Below are positions 43,441 to 54,312 of a stretch of DNA of 64,000 bases, piece after piece. Within the stretch, counting starts at the first letter, position 1, and each line of letters starts with the position of its first letter. The translations under genes and the position numbers were made by a program. The notes beneath the pieces are model-generated. The model saw only the letters and a program-made list of their open reading frames with translations, ran no database searches and was not told where the DNA came from. This stretch comes from Limnanthes douglasii subsp. nivea (lineage: Eukaryota; Streptophyta; Magnoliopsida; Brassicales; Limnanthaceae), in assembly GCA_036936605.1 (NCBI GenBank), contig JAUPFV010000002.1, positions 218,847,546 through 218,911,545 on the forward strand. The letters run 5' to 3'.

Positions 43441-44090
43441 CAAGCAACCGGGGTAAAAGATAAAAAAGTATGGGTCATCCGGACTGATGGTGGATCAAGT
43501 ACCATGAGTTGTGGTGCTGGGATATGTTTAACCTCTCTGTACGGTGACAAAATGTACTAGGCTATATGCTTTGCCTTCAGGGCTTCCAATAATGAGTCCG
43601 AATATGAGGCTGCTATAGCTGGTTTGAAGTTAGCTCTCATCTGTGGAGCCAAAAGGGTCAGGTTAATGAGCGACTCTCAGCTTCTTATCCATCATGCACA
43701 AGGCCAATCCGAAGCTAAAAAAGAGCAGCTGATTAAATACTTATTCATTCTCAAAGAAGTAGCCCTCAATTTCAAAAATGTCACTTATGAGCACATACCC
43801 CGAACGGAAAATATGCTAGCAGACTCCTTAGCAACCATAGCCTACTCTGATTCCTACCCTTGGATACATGTGCAAGAATTCCCATCCATTCAAATTAATC
43901 TGGATAAGGAAGAAGAATGTTTGAATATACAGATAAAACAGCCCCAAGATTGGAGATTTCCTCTCCTTCAATATCTCTCAGATGGCATCTTGCCTCCGGA
44001 AAAAGCAGTAGCAAGGAAAGTAAGGTACAAGGCTCGTGTTTTTGTTATCCCAAGAGATGTTCTTTATAAAAAATCTTATAGTAAACCCCT
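43441..44090 (+). pseudogene. Archaeal-type RNase H of element B
   Basis: IRTDGGSSTMSCGAGICL, a CAG-to-TAG stop after GDKMY, then NNESEYEAAIAGLKLALICG, SDSQLLIHHAQG and RTENMLADSLATIA. The acidic residues of this second RNase H are present on both sides of the stop. Confidence 0.85.
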
Positions 44091-45185
44091 CTTGCGATGT
44101 TTGGGGGTCGATGAGTCTCAAGTAGTGCTCTCCGAATTACATGATGGTAAGGGATCAGCACACTGTGGATTCAGGGCTCTAACTAGAAAAGTTTTGTTAG
44201 CTAGGTACTATTGGCCCTCCATAATGCAAGATGCCAAGGAGTTGGTAAAAAAGTGTGATCCATGCCAACGATATAGCAATGAAATTCATACCGCAGATGT
44301 CCCTTTAGAGTCAATTTCTGAGCCAATGCCTTTTGCTCGATGGGGGCTGGATTTAGTGGGGCCTCTACCCATGGCGTCCGGGGGTGTAGAACTATAATTG
44401 TTGGCATTGATTACTTTTCAAAGTGGATCGAAGCAGCCCCATTGGCAGGAACTACCTCGAAAGCTGTTATCAAATTCATCATGTCTAACATTTGTTGCAG
44501 ATTTGGAGTTCCACAAAAGATAACTACAGACAATGGGCCACAATTCGACAATAAGGAAATGGAGACTTTCTGTGCCTCTAGAGGCATTCAACACTGCTAC
44601 TCTTCTCCTTTCCACCCATAGGAAAACGATCAAGTTGAAGTGGCTAACAGGACAATACTGTCCGGTCTTAAAAAGAATTTAGAATGAGTTGTTGGAAAAT
44701 GGCCAAGCTATTTACAAGAAGTCTTGTGGGCTTATCAGACCACTCCCGGAGCTGCAACACAAGAGTCTCCCTTTGACTTAGTGTATTGGATGGATGCCAT
44801 AGATCCCATAGAAGCTAATCTTCCTTCATTTCGAGTTCATAATTTTTCCGAACACGCTAACGAAGTGACAGTCAGAGGCCAACTTGACTTAATGGAAAAA
44901 AGAAGAGTTATGGCTCACCTCAGAGCCACACACTATCAAGGTTTGACGAGAAGCAGGTTTGCTTCTAAAATTAAAAGAAGGGATTTTCAACCAGGGGATA
45001 AAGTATTGAGGAAAGTCTTCCTACATACCAAGGAGAAGCCATTCGGCAAGTTAGCTCCAACTTGGGAAGGACCCTATATGGTCAGTGAAAAGCTTAAGCC
45101 TGAGACATACCAGCTCCAAGATAACGATGAAAGGATTTTGAATCACCCCTGGAACATTGAGCACCTCCGGTTTTACTTGGAATAA
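44091..45185 (+). pseudogene. Integrase of element B, broken but with all domains
   Basis: Zinc finger: ELHDGKGSAHCGFRAL, YYWPSIMQDAKELVKKCDPC. Core: VGIDYFSKWIEA (Asp), TDNGPQFDNKEME (Asp) and QVEVANRTI (Glu). A shift lies near 44395 and a stop before the Glu segment (HP then TAG), with another after GLKKNLE. The C-terminal GPYMVSEKLKPETYQLQD and NIEHLRFYLE then a TAA complete it. Integrase inserts the element cDNA; this copy cannot be read through. Confidence 0.87.
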
Positions 45186-45214
45186 AAACTATGTAAAAAG
45201 TTCATGTAAATATT

Positions 45215-45267
45215 TGGGGGCATACTCTTTCCTCCCTGGTGGCTTGGGGAGGTCTTAATGAGGTGTC
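45215..45267 (+). other. Conserved post-pol motif, element B
   Basis: GGGGGCATACTCTTTCCTCC, then a GGTGGCTTGGGGAGG block and TCTTAATGAGGTGTC, 30 bp after the pol stop. Confidence 0.6.
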
Positions 45268-45532
45268 CGATCTTTTTTATAAAATATGATGCCTTCTTAA
45301 AATATTCGGAGTGTTTCAGTTTATAGTTTTCTTTGAAATTTTTTATGGCAGACCAGATTGAATTGGTGGAGTGATGACTACTTAAACATTTTTTATCGGA
45401 GAATTTAAACACTCTCACTTTAAAATACTTGTAAAATAACTAAGGGTTGTTTAAATACTAGCCACCAAAGTTTAAAAACTATGAAACAATGCAAGAGTTG
45501 TGTAAAACGAAACTACCCGTTAAGATGTACAA

Positions 45533-45640
45533 AATGCCTTGGCCATCCAAGGACTTTGAATTCTCAAAACAGAAAGGTTTATCCGGACAAGGGCCGGACA
45601 TGGTTACAAAAATATGCCTTGGCCATCCAAGGACTTTGGT
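45533..45640 (-). other. Paired CCTTGG/CCAAGG hairpins, element B
   Basis: GCCTTGGCCATCCAAGGACT occurs twice, at about 45537-45556 and 45625-45644, downstream of the antisense gene stop. Spacing is 88 bp, close to 85 in the palindrome. Confidence 0.5.
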
Positions 45641-45674
45641 TCAATCACAGAAAATTAAAAAGATAGTTGATACT

Positions 45675-48656
45675 TTAAGACTGAGCTTTCTTAGATGGCT
45701 CAGCCTCACTTGGCTTCGTCTTCTTTGGGTCATCCTCCAGTCTCTCCCCAGTCTGTTCCTCTTTATCGATTGTGTCAACCCAGCCACTGGAGTAGTTATA
45801 CTTATCGCCATCAGCCATGGTATGGTGGGGAAGGTCTTCGTATTCCACGAATCGCCATAATTTCCCAGTGTCCTCTTCATAAAGTTTTCATGGAAGAGCA
45901 GGACCATATCTGACTTGACTTTGGCATACCTTTCCTCTTGAGAATCAATTACCTCGTTGGTATAAGCATCAGTCCTAGCCCGGATTGTTTTCTCCTGCTC
46001 CCTTAACAAGTCAGCTTTTTCTTGTTCAACCTTGGACACAATGTTTTCAAGCGAGATCTTGTCATTAGTTAGGGTCTCAATGGTGCTATCTTTGGCCTTC
46101 ACCTCCTCTTTTGAAGAAAAGAGGTTTCTTTCCAGATCAGATTGCTTCAATTGGAGTTCTTTGACAACTCCCTCCGAAGTGGCCAGCCTGGTGGCCAAGT
46201 CCTCCTGTCGTTTCCTCAACTCCTCATTCTCTTTCTTCAATGCCTCAAAACTTTGGTTGGAACTAAGGAGGTCAGTAGATAGTTTCTTTTTGTCAAAGTT
46301 GAGGGTATTGATGATGGCTGACTGATTGCGTACTTGCTTCTCTAAGATAAGCACTGGCTAGATATTGCTTAATAAGGAGTGGGTGATGATGTCTCTCTCA
46401 CTCGAAACAGAAAATGACTTACCATTAAAAGTGACGATGTTCGAAGAGCTTGGGGGGGGGGGGGGGTAGGGTCCAGCAAAATTATCATTGGCAAAGTCTT
46501 CAAAGTAAAGACCAATCCTTTGAAGCCCTATGATGTCCACACCATCAATGTTGATATCCCCTCCGGCACCCTCTCCAGTGTGAAAGTCACTTGGAATTTC
46601 TTTTGCTTGAGTGGGGTCAGCTGGATCAACTCGAGGTAGAGACTGCGGAGCCCGGAGAGAAACTTCATCTCCCTTGGAAGTTTTCTTTTTCTTGGCTTCC
46701 CTGTATCCATCTTTTGCTCCCCGTTTTCTGTCCTTTTTGGGAGCCTTTTGGGGTTTTGGAGACCCAGCTACTTCCTTGGTGCTTTCGTGTTCCACCACTT
46801 GTAGTAAGGCAACATCGATCTGCCCTTGATCTTGTCCCTCTGGGTTTGTTGGGACAGCTTCCTCCATCTTGGTAGGATTGGCCTCAACCATACCTTGCTT
46901 GGCCTTAACGTTCTTCCCTTCATCTTGCTTGGGGCTTTAGCTCTTCCCGGCAAGACCAATTTCCCATCTTTTCCCTCTGTCTTCTGGAGAATTACTCCTG
47001 GAGGGGGTGGAGTGGTTAATTCCTCCCAAGACAAGTCCCTCCGGTCAGTTGTATTCCAAAGATAGGATCTGGTTAAATTGCCTCCGGTAAAACAGTTGTG
47101 GAAGCGATTTCCTTATTTCTCAGCAGCCCAAGCGTTTAGCTTGGCACAAGTAGTCTGCCCAGCCTCTAAGTAATCATTGAAATTCTTGGGCAGCACTACC
47201 AAAAAACAAAAGAAGAGGAATTAGATAAATTTTTTTTGTTATAAGTAAAAGTAGAAGTATGTAATGAGATATTTACCATCACTTCGCCATCTGCTGGTAA
47301 GCATGCTTGGGTTGACACCAGCTTTAATTTTCTTCCCATTCTCCCAGGCACCGCTGATGAACAGAAATTGAGTCTTCCCGCTTTTCTCCGACTCGAGTAA
47401 GTCATCCACCGCCTTGTAATCGTCGCTTATGTTAAAGTAATAGAAAGGGATGACATGGTTTCTGCAGAGGCTTGCTACAGCAGCAAATTGCTCCATCAAA
47501 AGAGGAATTCCGGAGAGCCTGGAAGCCATGATACATGCCATAAGGGTGAACCAGGCATTAGGGCTTAGTTGACTTGGGCAAAGCTTTATCAGATGGAAAT
47601 ATCTGACTATTTCTGGGTCCAAGGGAAACCTAAGCCCCCATTTAAATAACTCAGTCTAGAAAACTATCTCATTGAGTTTGCAATCCATGGGCGTCTCCGG
47701 ATCAACTGGTATCCTCACTTTAACATTTTATGGAATCCCCCACTTCGTCCTCATCCGGCCAAGTTCAGCTGTATGAATGAAAGCGTAATTGATCTTCTGC
47801 ATGCAAGCAGATATTTTACACTTAATTTGTGGAAAGAAGGCCCCACTTTTCCTCTAAGGCACTCCAGGAGGTCTGGATGCTTTAAACACACTTTCTCTTT
47901 GCCTTTGCTCTTCTTGGTGATGGCAGTCTCACTTGTTTTCCTGGAGACGTCAGTCTCAAAATGGGCTTCTTTGATGCTGTCCTCCATTACATCCTTCATT
48001 ACCATGGAGGGATTGTCAGTTGTTTTTGGGAGAGAAGAGCTAGTGGTTGGCTGAGTAGGCCCTCCAGACTGTTGGGCATTCTTTTCCTCTTGTGGTCTAG
48101 AGTCTGGCTAGGGCTCAGATCCGGAGGTCTCTTTCTGAAGGCTCGAAGTAGTTGCCTCCGGACCGGACACCTTGTCTTTAGGAATTTTAATGGGTGTTTC
48201 TGACCCTGTAGTCTTACTCTTAGCCCCGGATTTAGAAGGCATGGATTTTGGAGGTTTAGGTTGTGCAGTAGCTTCCTGCCCTTTCACCAAACGACCCCTT
48301 CATCGATCTACTAGTTTCTTCAGGGAAATATCAGCGTCTGATCCCATAGAAATGAATGGGGAAGGTTTCCTAAGGCTTGTAACCGCCTGTTCTGGTTCAA
48401 CAACGAGCTCTGATTCTTGAACCGATGAGCCTGAAGCGATTGCAGAAAGGATGGGCTGGAATAACCTTTTGGGTTTAGAAATTTTGGCACAAAATGAACC
48501 CCGATCAGGCTCCGAGCTTGGTGTATCAGGCTTGTCAACAGGAGAAACAAGGAGGCCCGCAGCAATGTGCTTTTCTCGTTCGACTTTTTGAGCTTTTTCT
48601 AACTCCGACAAGTTAAGCCACCCACCTTTTACTAGGGTGTTTCTTGCTGTGAACAT
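45675..48656 (-). pseudogene. Antisense gene of element B, complete in outline, broken
   Basis: ATG at 48656 (MFTARNTLVKGGWLNLSELE). After a Ser/Pro linker with a stop following LKKLVDR, the frame passes KGKEKVCLKHPDLLECLRGK, shifts near 47760, and resumes FPLDPEIVRY-like MDPEIVRYFHLIKLCPSQLS, NAWFTLMACIMASRLSG. The intron is 47196-47276. Exon 2 has LPKNFNDYLEAGQTTCAKLN, a Lys-rich centre, FEDFANDNFAGPYPPPPPSS next to a long G-run (46450-46467), then about 130 residues of strong coiled-coil heptads (46350-45960) and an acidic tail ending at a TAA (45675). It is the fullest copy for domain order: N-terminal box, Transposase_28-like block, basic linker, coiled coil, acidic tail. Function unknown. 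Confidence 0.8.
47196..47276 (-). other. Intron of the antisense gene of B
   Basis: 81 bp, donor GTAAAT, acceptor TTTTTTGGTAG, between RWRSDG and LPKNFNDY. Confidence 0.72.
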
Positions 48657-49096
48657 AAACTCACAACAAAAATAAGGGTTTTTTGAGAGGTAAAAGCTTT
48701 GAAGATTAATAGAGTAGATATAATGAAGATGATAAAACGGTGAAAAGTGGACTAATTTATACTAAAAGAACAAATGATGCTTTGATACCTAGGAGAATAT
48801 GAAAAGATAGGTGTAATGATTAAAGACGGCGCTGATGTCACCAACATTAATTAAGAGGCTACTTTTCGAAGGAAGTGGAAGCGCCATTCTAGGAGGAAAA
48901 TGCCCGGTGAGGCGAATTAGAGAAGGACACGTGTCCCACTATCTCTAGCAAAACCGTTCAACTTCTAAGGGTTTTCAATCAGTCCAGATAAAGTCGTTAC
49001 ACATTTTGAAATGTCCGGACATAGTTATGTGTACACTTGAACTATTTTTTAGGTCTTGTCAAAGGCCTTCGAACATAACCTAAAAAAAGGGGCTAC
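48657..49096. promoter_or_regulatory. Promoter/leader of the antisense gene of B and polypurine tract
   Basis: Between the antisense ATG and the 3' LTR. It has a G-box CACGTG in GGACACGTGTC at 48931-48941. The polypurine tract AAAAAAAGGGGCTAC ends at 49096. Confidence 0.5.
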
Positions 49097-49472
49097 TGAT
49101 GAGTCCAGATTTTCTCACCACTCACTGAGAGAACCGGACAGGGGCAATTCGGACAAAAGCCACCCACTGAACCATCAGAACTGGACTAAATGTATTAAAA
49201 CCTAAATCACTTCATGACTAAGCTAATTACTTACTTGCTTAAAGATGAATGGGTCATTAAACTCGACCCGAATTCATAAGTTGACCCGAAAGCCTATGTG
49301 GTCCACAATTAAGGGTATAAATACCCGACCACTTTCATTAATGAGGGTAATGAACATTTAATACAACCAGACAGCTCAAATCTCTCACTACAATCTACCC
49401 AAACATTAAATACCCTTGAAACATCACAAAACTCTAGACAAAATTACCCTCAGTTGAAAATAATCTACACCA
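49097..49472 (+). repeat. 3' LTR of element B
   Basis: 376 bp, TGATGAGTCCAG to TCTACACCA. About 23 base differences from the 5' LTR, mostly transitions, and no length change. Confidence 0.94.
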
Positions 49473-49477
49473 GTGTA
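49473..49477. repeat. Target-site duplication of element B, right
   Basis: GTGTA; removing B and one copy restores the frame of the antisense gene of C. Confidence 0.93.
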
Positions 49478-49858
49478 CACCGAAGTGCTGAACTGGGGAC
49501 TTCGGTTCTATCTAGACCCAGAGATCGTCAAGTACTTCGATTTGGTCAAAATTTATCCCAGTCAGCTAAGCCCCAATGCTTCGTACACACTCCTAGATTG
49601 TATTATGGCATTTGAGATTGTCAAAGATCCCTCTTCCAATGGAGCAGTTTGCTACTATAGCAAGTCTGTGTAAGAACCATTAAATTACCTTCTACCACTA
49701 CAACATGGGAAATGATTTCAAGGTTGTGGACGACCTGTTAGAGTCCTAAAAACCTGGGAGGACAAAGTTCATTTTTGTTAGTGGAACCTGGGAGAATGGT
49801 AGGAAGATAACGGCCAACACAAACCCTAGCTTGCTCACCAACAGGTGGAAAAATACTG

Positions 49859-49941
49859 GTAAGTTTCTCTTCTTTTTTTCCTTTTTTTAATTCTTAAACT
49901 ACAATTTCTCTTGTTCTGACTAATTTTTTATGTCTCTCTAG
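49859..49941 (+). other. Intron of the antisense gene of C
   Basis: 83 bp, GTAAGT donor, CTCTCTAG acceptor after a long pyrimidine tract. Position equals that in A, B and both palindrome arms. Confidence 0.72.
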
Positions 49942-51384
49942 TTCTGCCGAAGGAATTCCTTTCACAATTGCTTAAAGTCGGGAAATTTTGTGAGGTCTCA
50001 CTTGTGAAACACCACATGCAGAAGAGACCTTACATGGGAAGAGCTAACCACGCCTCCTCCTGCTGACGTGATTTTAAAAAGAACAAAGGACAAAGACGCC
50101 AAACTGTACTTCTCTTCCAGGGATAAGGCCCCCAGCAAAATGAAGAACAAGAAGAGGAAGGCTACTACAGACCTGGCTCAAACAGCCACATAAGGGACTG
50201 GTTCGGGGAACCATGGTGGTATTGATGTGGCTTTGCTCAAGGCGATAAAGGTCGAGACTGTAAGGGAAGCTGGAGGGTCAAAGGACCCACCAAGGCCTCC
50301 CAAAAAGGATAGAAAGAGCAAGGCCAATAGTGATGAAAAAGCTGCCAATAAGATGAAGGTTACACTACGAGAATAAATAATCCTTCGCCCCCCAGAAAAC
50401 CTGCCAACAGCTCCTACTGACCCTACCCTACAAGAGGAAATCCCAACAAACCTCCAGTCCGGACAAATTGCTGGTTGAGGAAACGACGAAGTGGACCTTT
50501 CTGCTCTCCAAGACATCGGTCTGTACTTTAATGATTTTGACAAAGATGATTTTGCAGGTCCTTACCGTCCCTCTAATTCCTCCAATATGATGACTTACAA
50601 TGGGAAATCGTTTTCCATATCTGGAGAGCATGATACCTTAAGTCATGCTCTTCTTGGTTATATCTGGCCAATACTCGATCTGGAGAGGCAGGTATAAAAT
50701 CAAACCAACATTATCAACTCTCTCCCTTCTGACAAGCAATTTCTGTCAGACAGTCTTTTAAACGCTCAACAAAGCATATAGGTGCTGAAGAAGGAAAAAG
50801 AGGATTTGGCTACCAAGCTAACTGCATCAAAAGTAGACAAAACTGAGCTGCAAACTAAATACTCCAACTTGGAGACTTCTTCTTCACAAAAACTTAAAGC
50901 TTTAGAGGAGCATTTGAAAACTAAAGATAGTGTTATCCAAACCCTAACCAATGAGAAGACTACATTGGAAGTCACTGTTTTAGAGATGACCAAGGAAAAA
51001 GAGGCCCTCAAGAGTCACCAAGAGCAAGCTATCAAGATAGTTATTGAAGAATAGGCCAATGGAGTAGTAGACTCCTTAGAAAAGAGAGATGATGGGATCA
51101 AATCCGACATGTTGTTGTTGTTCCATGAGACATTCCCTAATAGAACCCTTGGCTCCTTATGAAAGTATGTGGAGTACGAAGACATCCCATTTCATACATT
51201 GGCTGATGGAGACAAGCACAACTATGCTAGTGGAGTTGATTCCACTGATGATGAAGAAGGTACAGGTGAGAGTTCAAGTGCTGAACTCAAAAGTCCCAAA
51301 AAAGGTGATGGTGGTGAAGAAACATCCGAAGGGAACAAGCCCTAAGGTTTTTATTATGTATTTTTCTCAGGTTTTTGAACAGTC

Positions 51385-51480
51385 AAAGTCCTTGGATAGA
51401 CAAGACACATTTTGTATTACTGTTCGGTTTAAGTCTGAATGAGTCCTTTGAACAATCAAAGTCCTTGGGTGGCCAAGGCA
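51385..51480 (+). other. Paired CCTTGG hairpins, element C
   Basis: AAGTCCTTGGATAGACAAG near 51387 (decayed) and AAGTCCTTGGGTGGCCAAGG near 51459, downstream of the antisense stop at 51345. Confidence 0.45.
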
Positions 51481-51791
51481 TGTTTTGTACTACTGTTCGG
51501 TTTGAGTGCGAACACGTTTAATATATTCAATTTCCTTTTTGTTTAACATTTTACTTTAAATCTTTCATGGCTAATGTTTAAGTAGCCCCTAGAATTTCAA
51601 AAGTATTGAATTTAAAATGTTTAATATCTCGAACGACATGCATTTAATAGTCATGACCAACCACCAAGCTTATCTGATCTACTAGAGATCCGGGGTATTG
51701 AATAAGTGATCTATACTTGAATTGAATTGAAGTAAAATCACACCGAATTTTTGAAGAATGAATTATGTATTATTGAAGAGAAAACCGGACA

Positions 51792-51840
51792 GTTCATTAA
51801 AACCTCACCGCGCCACCAAGGTAGGAAAGAGTATGCGCCC
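51792..51840 (-). other. Conserved post-pol motif, element C
   Basis: Minus strand: GGGCGCATACTCTTTCCTAC, then CTTGGTGGCGCGGTGAGG and TTTTAATGAAC. Confidence 0.6.
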
Positions 51841-51886
51841 TAATATTTATATTGATATTTAACAAGTAAATATGTACATAAAAACT

Positions 51887-52958
51887 TTATTCTAAATATA
51901 ACCTGAGATGTTCAACATTCCATGGGTGCTTCAAGCTCTCCATTCTTTGTCTTAAAGCCTATATGTCCCAGGTTTGATCCTCTTACAGACCTCATAAGGG
52001 CCTTCCCAGTTCGGAGCCAATTTACCAAACTGCTTCTTCTTGGTATGTAAGAAAACTTTTCTTAATACTTTATCCCCCCCGGTTGAAAATCCTTTCTTTT
52101 GACCTTGGAGGAAAATCTACTCCTCATCAAATATTGATAGTGTACTGTTCTTATGTGTGCTTTAACTCTTCTCTCTTCTACTAAGTCTAATTGATTCCTG
52201 ATTGCTGCCTCATTAGCCTGTTCGGAATAGTTATGGACTTTGTATGATGGTAAAGTATCCTCTATGAGAGTAATTACATCTATTCCATATACCAAGGCAA
52301 AATGAGACTCTTTTGTAGCAGGACGAAGAGTAGTTCGGTAGGCCCACAATAATTCTTGTAGATAGTTTGGCCATTTTCCTGCGCCCCCCTCTAAATTATT
52401 TTTTAATCCAAACAGAATGACTCTGTTTGCAATTTCAACTTGGCCCTTCGCTTGCGGATGGAAAGGAGAAGAAAAACAATGTTGAATTTCCATAGAAGCA
52501 CATAAATGTTCCATGTTTTTGTTATCAAACTGTGGCCCACTGTCTGTAGTAATCTTTTGAGAGACTCCAAATCTGTAGCATATATTGAATAAGATAAATT
52601 TAATGACAACCTTTGATGTGGTCCCTACCAAGGGAGCTGCTTCTATCCAGTTTGAGAAATAATCAATGGCGACTATAATAGTTATGCATCCTCCGGATGC
52701 CATGGGTAGAGGCCCAACTAATTCCATCCCCCATCTAGCAGAAATAGACCCCATAGGTACTGCCAGCACATGAATTTCATTCACATACCTTTGACATGGA
52801 TCACATTTCTTTACCATTTCTTTAGCATCTGCCATTATGGTTGGCCAATAGTATCCAGACAACAGGACTCTCCAGGTTAGTGCCAGGTACCCACAGTGTG
52901 CTGATTCTTCTCCATCATGTAGTTCAGACAAAATAACATGGGATTCTTCATACCTCAA
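51887..52958 (-). pseudogene. Integrase of element C, long open core
   Basis: Open for 298 codons from 52958 to 52062: ELHDGEESAHCGYLAL, YYWPTIMADAKEMVKKCDPC, then the catalytic Asp in VAIDYFSNWIEA, Asp in TDSGPQFDNKNME and Glu in KGQVEIANR. The D-D-E triad and zinc-binding His/Cys residues are all present. A shift near 52062 separates the C-terminal end, which reads HPWNVEHLRLYLE to a TAA at 51887-51889. It is the best preserved integrase core in the window, but the element lacks its 5' half. Confidence 0.86.
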
Positions 52959-53105
52959 ACAACGTAGGAGAGGTCTACTGAAATATTTTTTTGTAGATAA
53001 TTCCCCTTATCATAAAAAACTACGTGCCTTGTATTTAATCTTTTTTACCACAGCTTTATCTGAAGGCAATATCCCATCAGAAATATATTGAAGGAGGGTA
53101 TACCT

Positions 53106-53600
53106 CTAGTCTTTAGAATGGATCACATGTATGCTCATACTTTCCCCATCTTCTTTGTTCTGACCCAGCTGTATGGACAAGTATTCTTGTATGTGAATCC
53201 AAGGGTAGGACTCAGAGTATGTTATAGTTGCTGCAGAGTCTGCCAGCATATTCTCCGATCTGGGAATATGCTCATAGCAAACACTTTTGAAGCCTGCTGC
53301 CACTTCTTTTAAAATGATTAAATACTTGACCAATTGGTCTTTCTTGGACTCAGACTGACCTTGAGCATCATGGATGAGCAATTGAGAGTCACTCATTAAC
53401 CAAACTCTCTTAGCTCCACATAGGAGGGCTAATTTAAGACCAACTATAACTGCTTCATATTCAGACTCATTGTTAGAGGCCTTGAATCCAAAGCATATAG
53501 TTTGATACATTTTATTACCATACGAAGAGGTTAAGCAAATTCTAGGTCAACAGTCCATAGTGCCTGATCCACCATCAGTTCAGATTATCCATTATTTCTT
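53106..53600 (-). pseudogene. Archaeal-type RNase H of element C
   Basis: NNESEYEAVIVGLKLALLCG, SDSQLLIHDAQGQSESKKD and RSENMLADSAATI, with a stop after the following HVIHSKD. The start (TDGGSG-like) lies before a stop near 53550. Confidence 0.8.
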
Positions 53601-53639
53601 GAACTTATCTTCTAAAGTTTGTTTAAAGATTCTGTCTGT

Positions 53640-54155
53640 GTGGAATTCAACCAAGAAATCAGCCACTAATTGAGCTTTAATTGCTCCGCCGGGGGCAAAA
53701 TCAATGTCGTAATCGCCCAATTCTACTGACTACTTGGTCATACTGCTTGATATATGTGCCTTTTGAAGAACATTCTTTATCGGGAAAGACGTCCGGGTAA
53801 TAATAGAGTGAGATTGGAAATATGGCCTCATCTTTCTTGCTGCAATCACTAGGGTAATGCCAACTTTTCCAACTTCAAATATCTTATTTCAGCATCCAAA
53901 AAACTCTTACTAATGTAGTACATCGCACGAGGATAATTATTCACTTCTCTTACCAAGACAACACTTATAACACATTCTGATACAGCGAGGTATACATAAA
54001 GATTTTCTCCTTGAATGGGCTTAAAAAGAGTCTTTGGTGAGGATAAGTGTTTTTTTATCTCAACGAAGGCCTGGTTGCACTGTGGAGACCAATTGAAATC
54101 TTTAGCATTTTTCAATGTTTCAAAGAACGGAACACACTTGTCTGATGACCTTAAA
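53640..54155 (-). pseudogene. RNase H and RT connection of element C, truncated
   Basis: Reads RSSDKCVPFFETLKNAKDFN at its upstream edge, then SPQCNQAFVEIKKHLSSPKT, VYLAVSECVISVVLVREV and RYLKLEKLALP, where the frame shifts. The RT palm should precede it at higher coordinates but the sequence beyond about 54152 is unrelated. Confidence 0.8.
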
Positions 54156-54312
54156 CAAATTCAAGTGCAAAAGATAAATTATAAAACAAACTTGTAGTTG
54201 ATGCAAAAAAAACTTTAGCTAATTATCGTACGCACTCTTTTCTTATGTAGCTGGGATAGTAGAAAATAAGATACCCTTCCTTATTTAGCTGAAATCATAA
54301 CACATTCCCTTT
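54153..54312. other. Short spacer between element C and the P450
   Basis: 160 bp of AT-rich sequence. It forms the 3' flank of the P450 on the minus strand. No repeat boundary is seen. Confidence 0.4.

Larger units (their letters stand above)
39099..49472 (+). mobile_element. Tat-lineage Ty3/gypsy retrotransposon, element B
   Basis: 10,374 bp, with 376-bp LTRs at both ends and GTGTA duplicated at 39094-39098 and 49473-49477. It has a primer-binding site, gag, protease, RT, RNase H, archaeal RNase H and integrase on +, and an antisense gene on -. I count about 23 differences between the LTRs (about 6%), roughly as old as element A. It is nested in element C. All pol domains are present, but stops and frameshifts make it non-functional. 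Confidence 0.96.
38177..51345 (+). pseudogene. Antisense gene of element C, split by element B
   Basis: ATG at 38177 starts MFTARNALVKGGWLNLSELE, nearly the same as in B. Ser/Pro-rich linker sequence with stops near 38456 and 38696 follows. 38764-39098 reads SLPESLEGKLGPCFKHVSVE and ends CKLKEVVVY. The gene continues beyond element B at 49478 as TEVLNWGLRFYLDPEIVKY, LSPNASYTLLDC, so the join is exact once B and one GTGTA are removed. An 83-bp intron (49859-49941) leads to exon 2, with a basic/acidic linker, a coiled-coil-like block (50782-51054, Leu/Lys/Glu heptads) and an acidic end EETSEGNKP. Many stops. Role unknown. Confidence 0.78.
36983..54152 (-). mobile_element. Tat-lineage retrotransposon C, minus strand, 5' half missing, split by element B
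   Basis: Read on the minus strand: part of RNase H (54155-53849), archaeal RNase H (53510-53106), integrase (52958-51887), the conserved motif, the antisense gene on +, the polypurine tract and a 3' LTR (37348-36983). Similarity stops at about 54152 within the RT-RNase H connection, so gag, protease, the RT palm and the 5' LTR are lost. Element B (39099-49472) sits within its antisense gene. ATTAT precedes the LTR at 36978-36982, but its partner would lie beyond the truncation. Confidence 0.85.
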
